Shown here: piece after piece, positions 62,616-64,000 of the stretch
Layout of the letters: every line of letters starts with the position of its first letter
How positions within the stretch are numbered: position 1 is the first letter of the stretch
DNA from: Actinomycetaceae bacterium
Lineage (GTDB): Bacteria; Actinomycetota; Actinomycetes; Actinomycetales; Actinomycetaceae
Assembly (NCBI GenBank): GCA_030540715.1
Contig: JAUNVQ010000009.1
Coordinates: forward strand, 1 to 64,000
DNA: 64,000 nt
Direction: 5' to 3'
Translations under genes and position numbers: made by a program
Notes under the pieces: model-generated
Database searches by the model: none
Told to the model about the DNA's origin: nothing
Seen by the model: the letters and a program-made list of their open reading frames with translations, nothing else

Positions 62616-63995
62616 ATGTATCTAATTGGTGTCATTGTTTTGGTAATAGGATTGGTTATCTCTGTTGCTCTACACGAGCTAGGGCACATGATTCCTGCGA
62701 AAATATTTGGTGCGCTTGTGCCAGAATACTTTATTGGTTTCGGTAAACGGATCTGGTCGTTTCGTCGCGGGGGAACAGAATATGGTGTGAAATGGATTCC
62801 TTTAGGCGGCTATGTCAAGATACTTGGAATGTATGGACCAGCGCATAAAAATACAGCCTGCTATAAAGGCAATGCTCGTACCTACACCTATGAAGAAGCA
62901 ATGGAGCTTCCCGAAGAATTACGAAATAATCTTGAACCAACATTAGCTCAAGATGTTCGCACCACCTCATTAGAAGAATTACCAGCAGGCCAAGAGGACC
63001 GTGCTTTTTATCGCCTGCCTGTATGGAAAAAACTTGTTGTCATGGCTGGCGGTATCACTATGAACCTTGTGTTGAGTGTAGCCTTGGTGACAGTGGCTCT
63101 TGTTGGTATTGGGATAGAAACACCTACAACAACAATCGCATCTGTTCCACAGTGTTTTGGCACTGATAAGACCGGTGCTATTGTTCCTAGCAGTAACACA
63201 AGTAACTGCGTGCCTGGCCCCGCCTATGAAGCTGGTATGAAGCCCGGAGACACTATTATTCGTTGGGACACAACCCCCATCAATAAATGGGAAGATTTGC
63301 GCCCAGCAATCTTAGCAAGTATCAAAGGCACAACCACTGCAAAAAGTATTGATCATGCTGCGCCCTCTACCGTTGTTATTGTGCGCGACGGAGAAGAAAT
63401 GTCGCTGACGATCCGCCCACTGTTAAGCTCTTCAGGACAAAGTCTCGCCGGTGTTACCTCGAAAATGGAGCGCCAAAGTCAGGGAATTGGCAGTGTTATG
63501 AAGGTGACATCCAGTCTGTTTACTGGAACGCTTTCCGTTGTTGTTAAACTCCCTGTTGAAGTCTATCAGGTAGGTAAATCACTGTTTACGGGCCAGCCAC
63601 GCGACCCTTCAGGAGTGTTATCCATTGTTGGTGCTGGGCGTATCGCTGGTGAAGTAGCCTCGACTGACGGTATTCCTCGTGCTGGTGGAAGAACCTATGA
63701 ACCATCTGTTCTTGATAAGATCGGCTCACTTATTATGCTTCTTGCATCTTTGAATATGGCGCTGTTTGTGTTTAACCTGTTACCGTTGCTTCCCCTTGAT
63801 GGTGGACATGTTGCAGGTGCGCTTTACGAGGCTGTGAAACGAAAAGGCGCCAAGTTGATGCGAAAAGATGATCCAGGGCATGCCGATACAGCGGCGATGA
63901 TGCCATTGGCTTATGCGGTGATAGCTGCGTTTATTGTCATGACCGTGGTGTTAGTTCTTGCTGACATTGTAAATCCTGTATCTCTTATGGGGTAG
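62616..63995 (+). CDS. rseP: Site-2 intramembrane metalloprotease (RseP/M50)
   Basis: The protein cleaves anti-sigma factors or other membrane proteins within the bilayer. The 459-residue product has the zinc motif HELGH (His20, Glu21, His24) in the first helix, a helix near 138-160, a PDZ domain (about 200-285) and the NLLPLLPLDGGH motif near 386-397 in a later helix. AAAGGAGG precedes the ATG. It follows dxr, and the coding sequence ends 5 bp before the end of the window. Confidence 0.95.
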   Translation: MYLIGVIVLVIGLVISVALHELGHMIPAKIFGALVPEYFIGFGKRIWSFRRGGTEYGVKWIPLGGYVKILGMYGPAHKNTACYKGNARTYTYEEAMELPEELRNNLEPTLAQDVRTTSLEELPAGQEDRAFYRLPVWKKLVVMAGGITMNLVLSVALVTVALVGIGIETPTTTIASVPQCFGTDKTGAIVPSSNTSNCVPGPAYEAGMKPGDTIIRWDTTPINKWEDLRPAILASIKGTTTAKSIDHAAPSTVVIVRDGEEMSLTIRPLLSSSGQSLAGVTSKMERQSQGIGSVMKVTSSLFTGTLSVVVKLPVEVYQVGKSLFTGQPRDPSGVLSIVGAGRIAGEVASTDGIPRAGGRTYEPSVLDKIGSLIMLLASLNMALFVFNLLPLLPLDGGHVAGALYEAVKRKGAKLMRKDDPGHADTAAMMPLAYAVIAAFIVMTVVLVLADIVNPVSLMG

Positions 63996-64000
63996 TGATG

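Noticed and set aside
1..64000. CRISPR array, IS element, prophage or tRNA genes
   Set aside because: I saw no regularly spaced repeats, no transposase or phage structural genes, and no cloverleaf sequences that I could support by eye.

Overview
The window looks like a chromosomal segment of a low- to moderate-GC member of the Actinomycetota, most likely Actinomycetaceae or a close relative. This rests on gene content and order: FolC-Ndk-SMC-FtsY-Ffh, S16-KhpA-RimM-TrmD-L19-LepB-RnhB-DUF2469-YraN-ComM-DprA-XerC, and S2-EF-Ts-PyrH-Frr-CdsA-DivIVA-Dxr-RseP are actinobacterial housekeeping blocks. DUF7059-type methyltransferase, DUF2469 and a DivIVA-domain protein before dxr are actinobacterial markers. 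No rRNA, tRNA, IS element, phage gene or CRISPR array was recognised.

Layout. 1-16757: methyltransferase, a convergent VanZ/RDD membrane protein, folC, a two-domain EIIA-HPr protein that has lost both phospho-histidines, ndk, smc, a membrane-anchored acidic protein, the SRP pair ftsY/ffh, an amidohydrolase and a DUF998 protein. 16758-44130: an accessory region of about 27 kb sitting where ffh and rpsP would normally be close. It holds an alpha/beta hydrolase, a YwiC-like protein, a GntR(YtrA)-ABC operon with a perfect operator, a TGA-split membrane gene, an iron-box-controlled TetR plus two IrtAB/YbtPQ-like ABC half-transporters, a maltodextrin operon (GH13 and LacI on the minus strand; malE, malF, malG on the plus strand), a PH-like membrane protein, a minus-strand cluster of ECF S component, fused ECF A-A-T protein and a second ABC half-transporter pair, and a CPBP protease pseudogene. 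44131-64000: ribosomal and tRNA-modification genes, signal peptidase, RNase HII, competence/recombination genes, translation factors, UMP kinase, phospholipid and isoprenoid precursor genes and site-2 protease.

How the genes work together. The core blocks serve translation, protein export, chromosome segregation and envelope synthesis, with many 1-11 bp gene overlaps that indicate operons. The accessory block is dominated by uptake: two paralogous heterodimeric ABC pairs, one beneath a promoter whose spacer is a DtxR/IdeR-type iron box and one beside a complete ECF module, suggest siderophore or heme-type iron acquisition. The malEFG set lacks an ATPase gene and would need a shared one from elsewhere.

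The items most worth a second look are the iron-box TetR-ABC operon, the ECF plus double-ABC cluster, the degenerate EIIA-HPr protein between folC and ndk, the TGA-split membrane gene, the TrmD-GNAT fusion, and several RNA-structure or operator candidates (18312-18358, 18370-18387 with 3764-3783, 3710-3734, 44664-44711).
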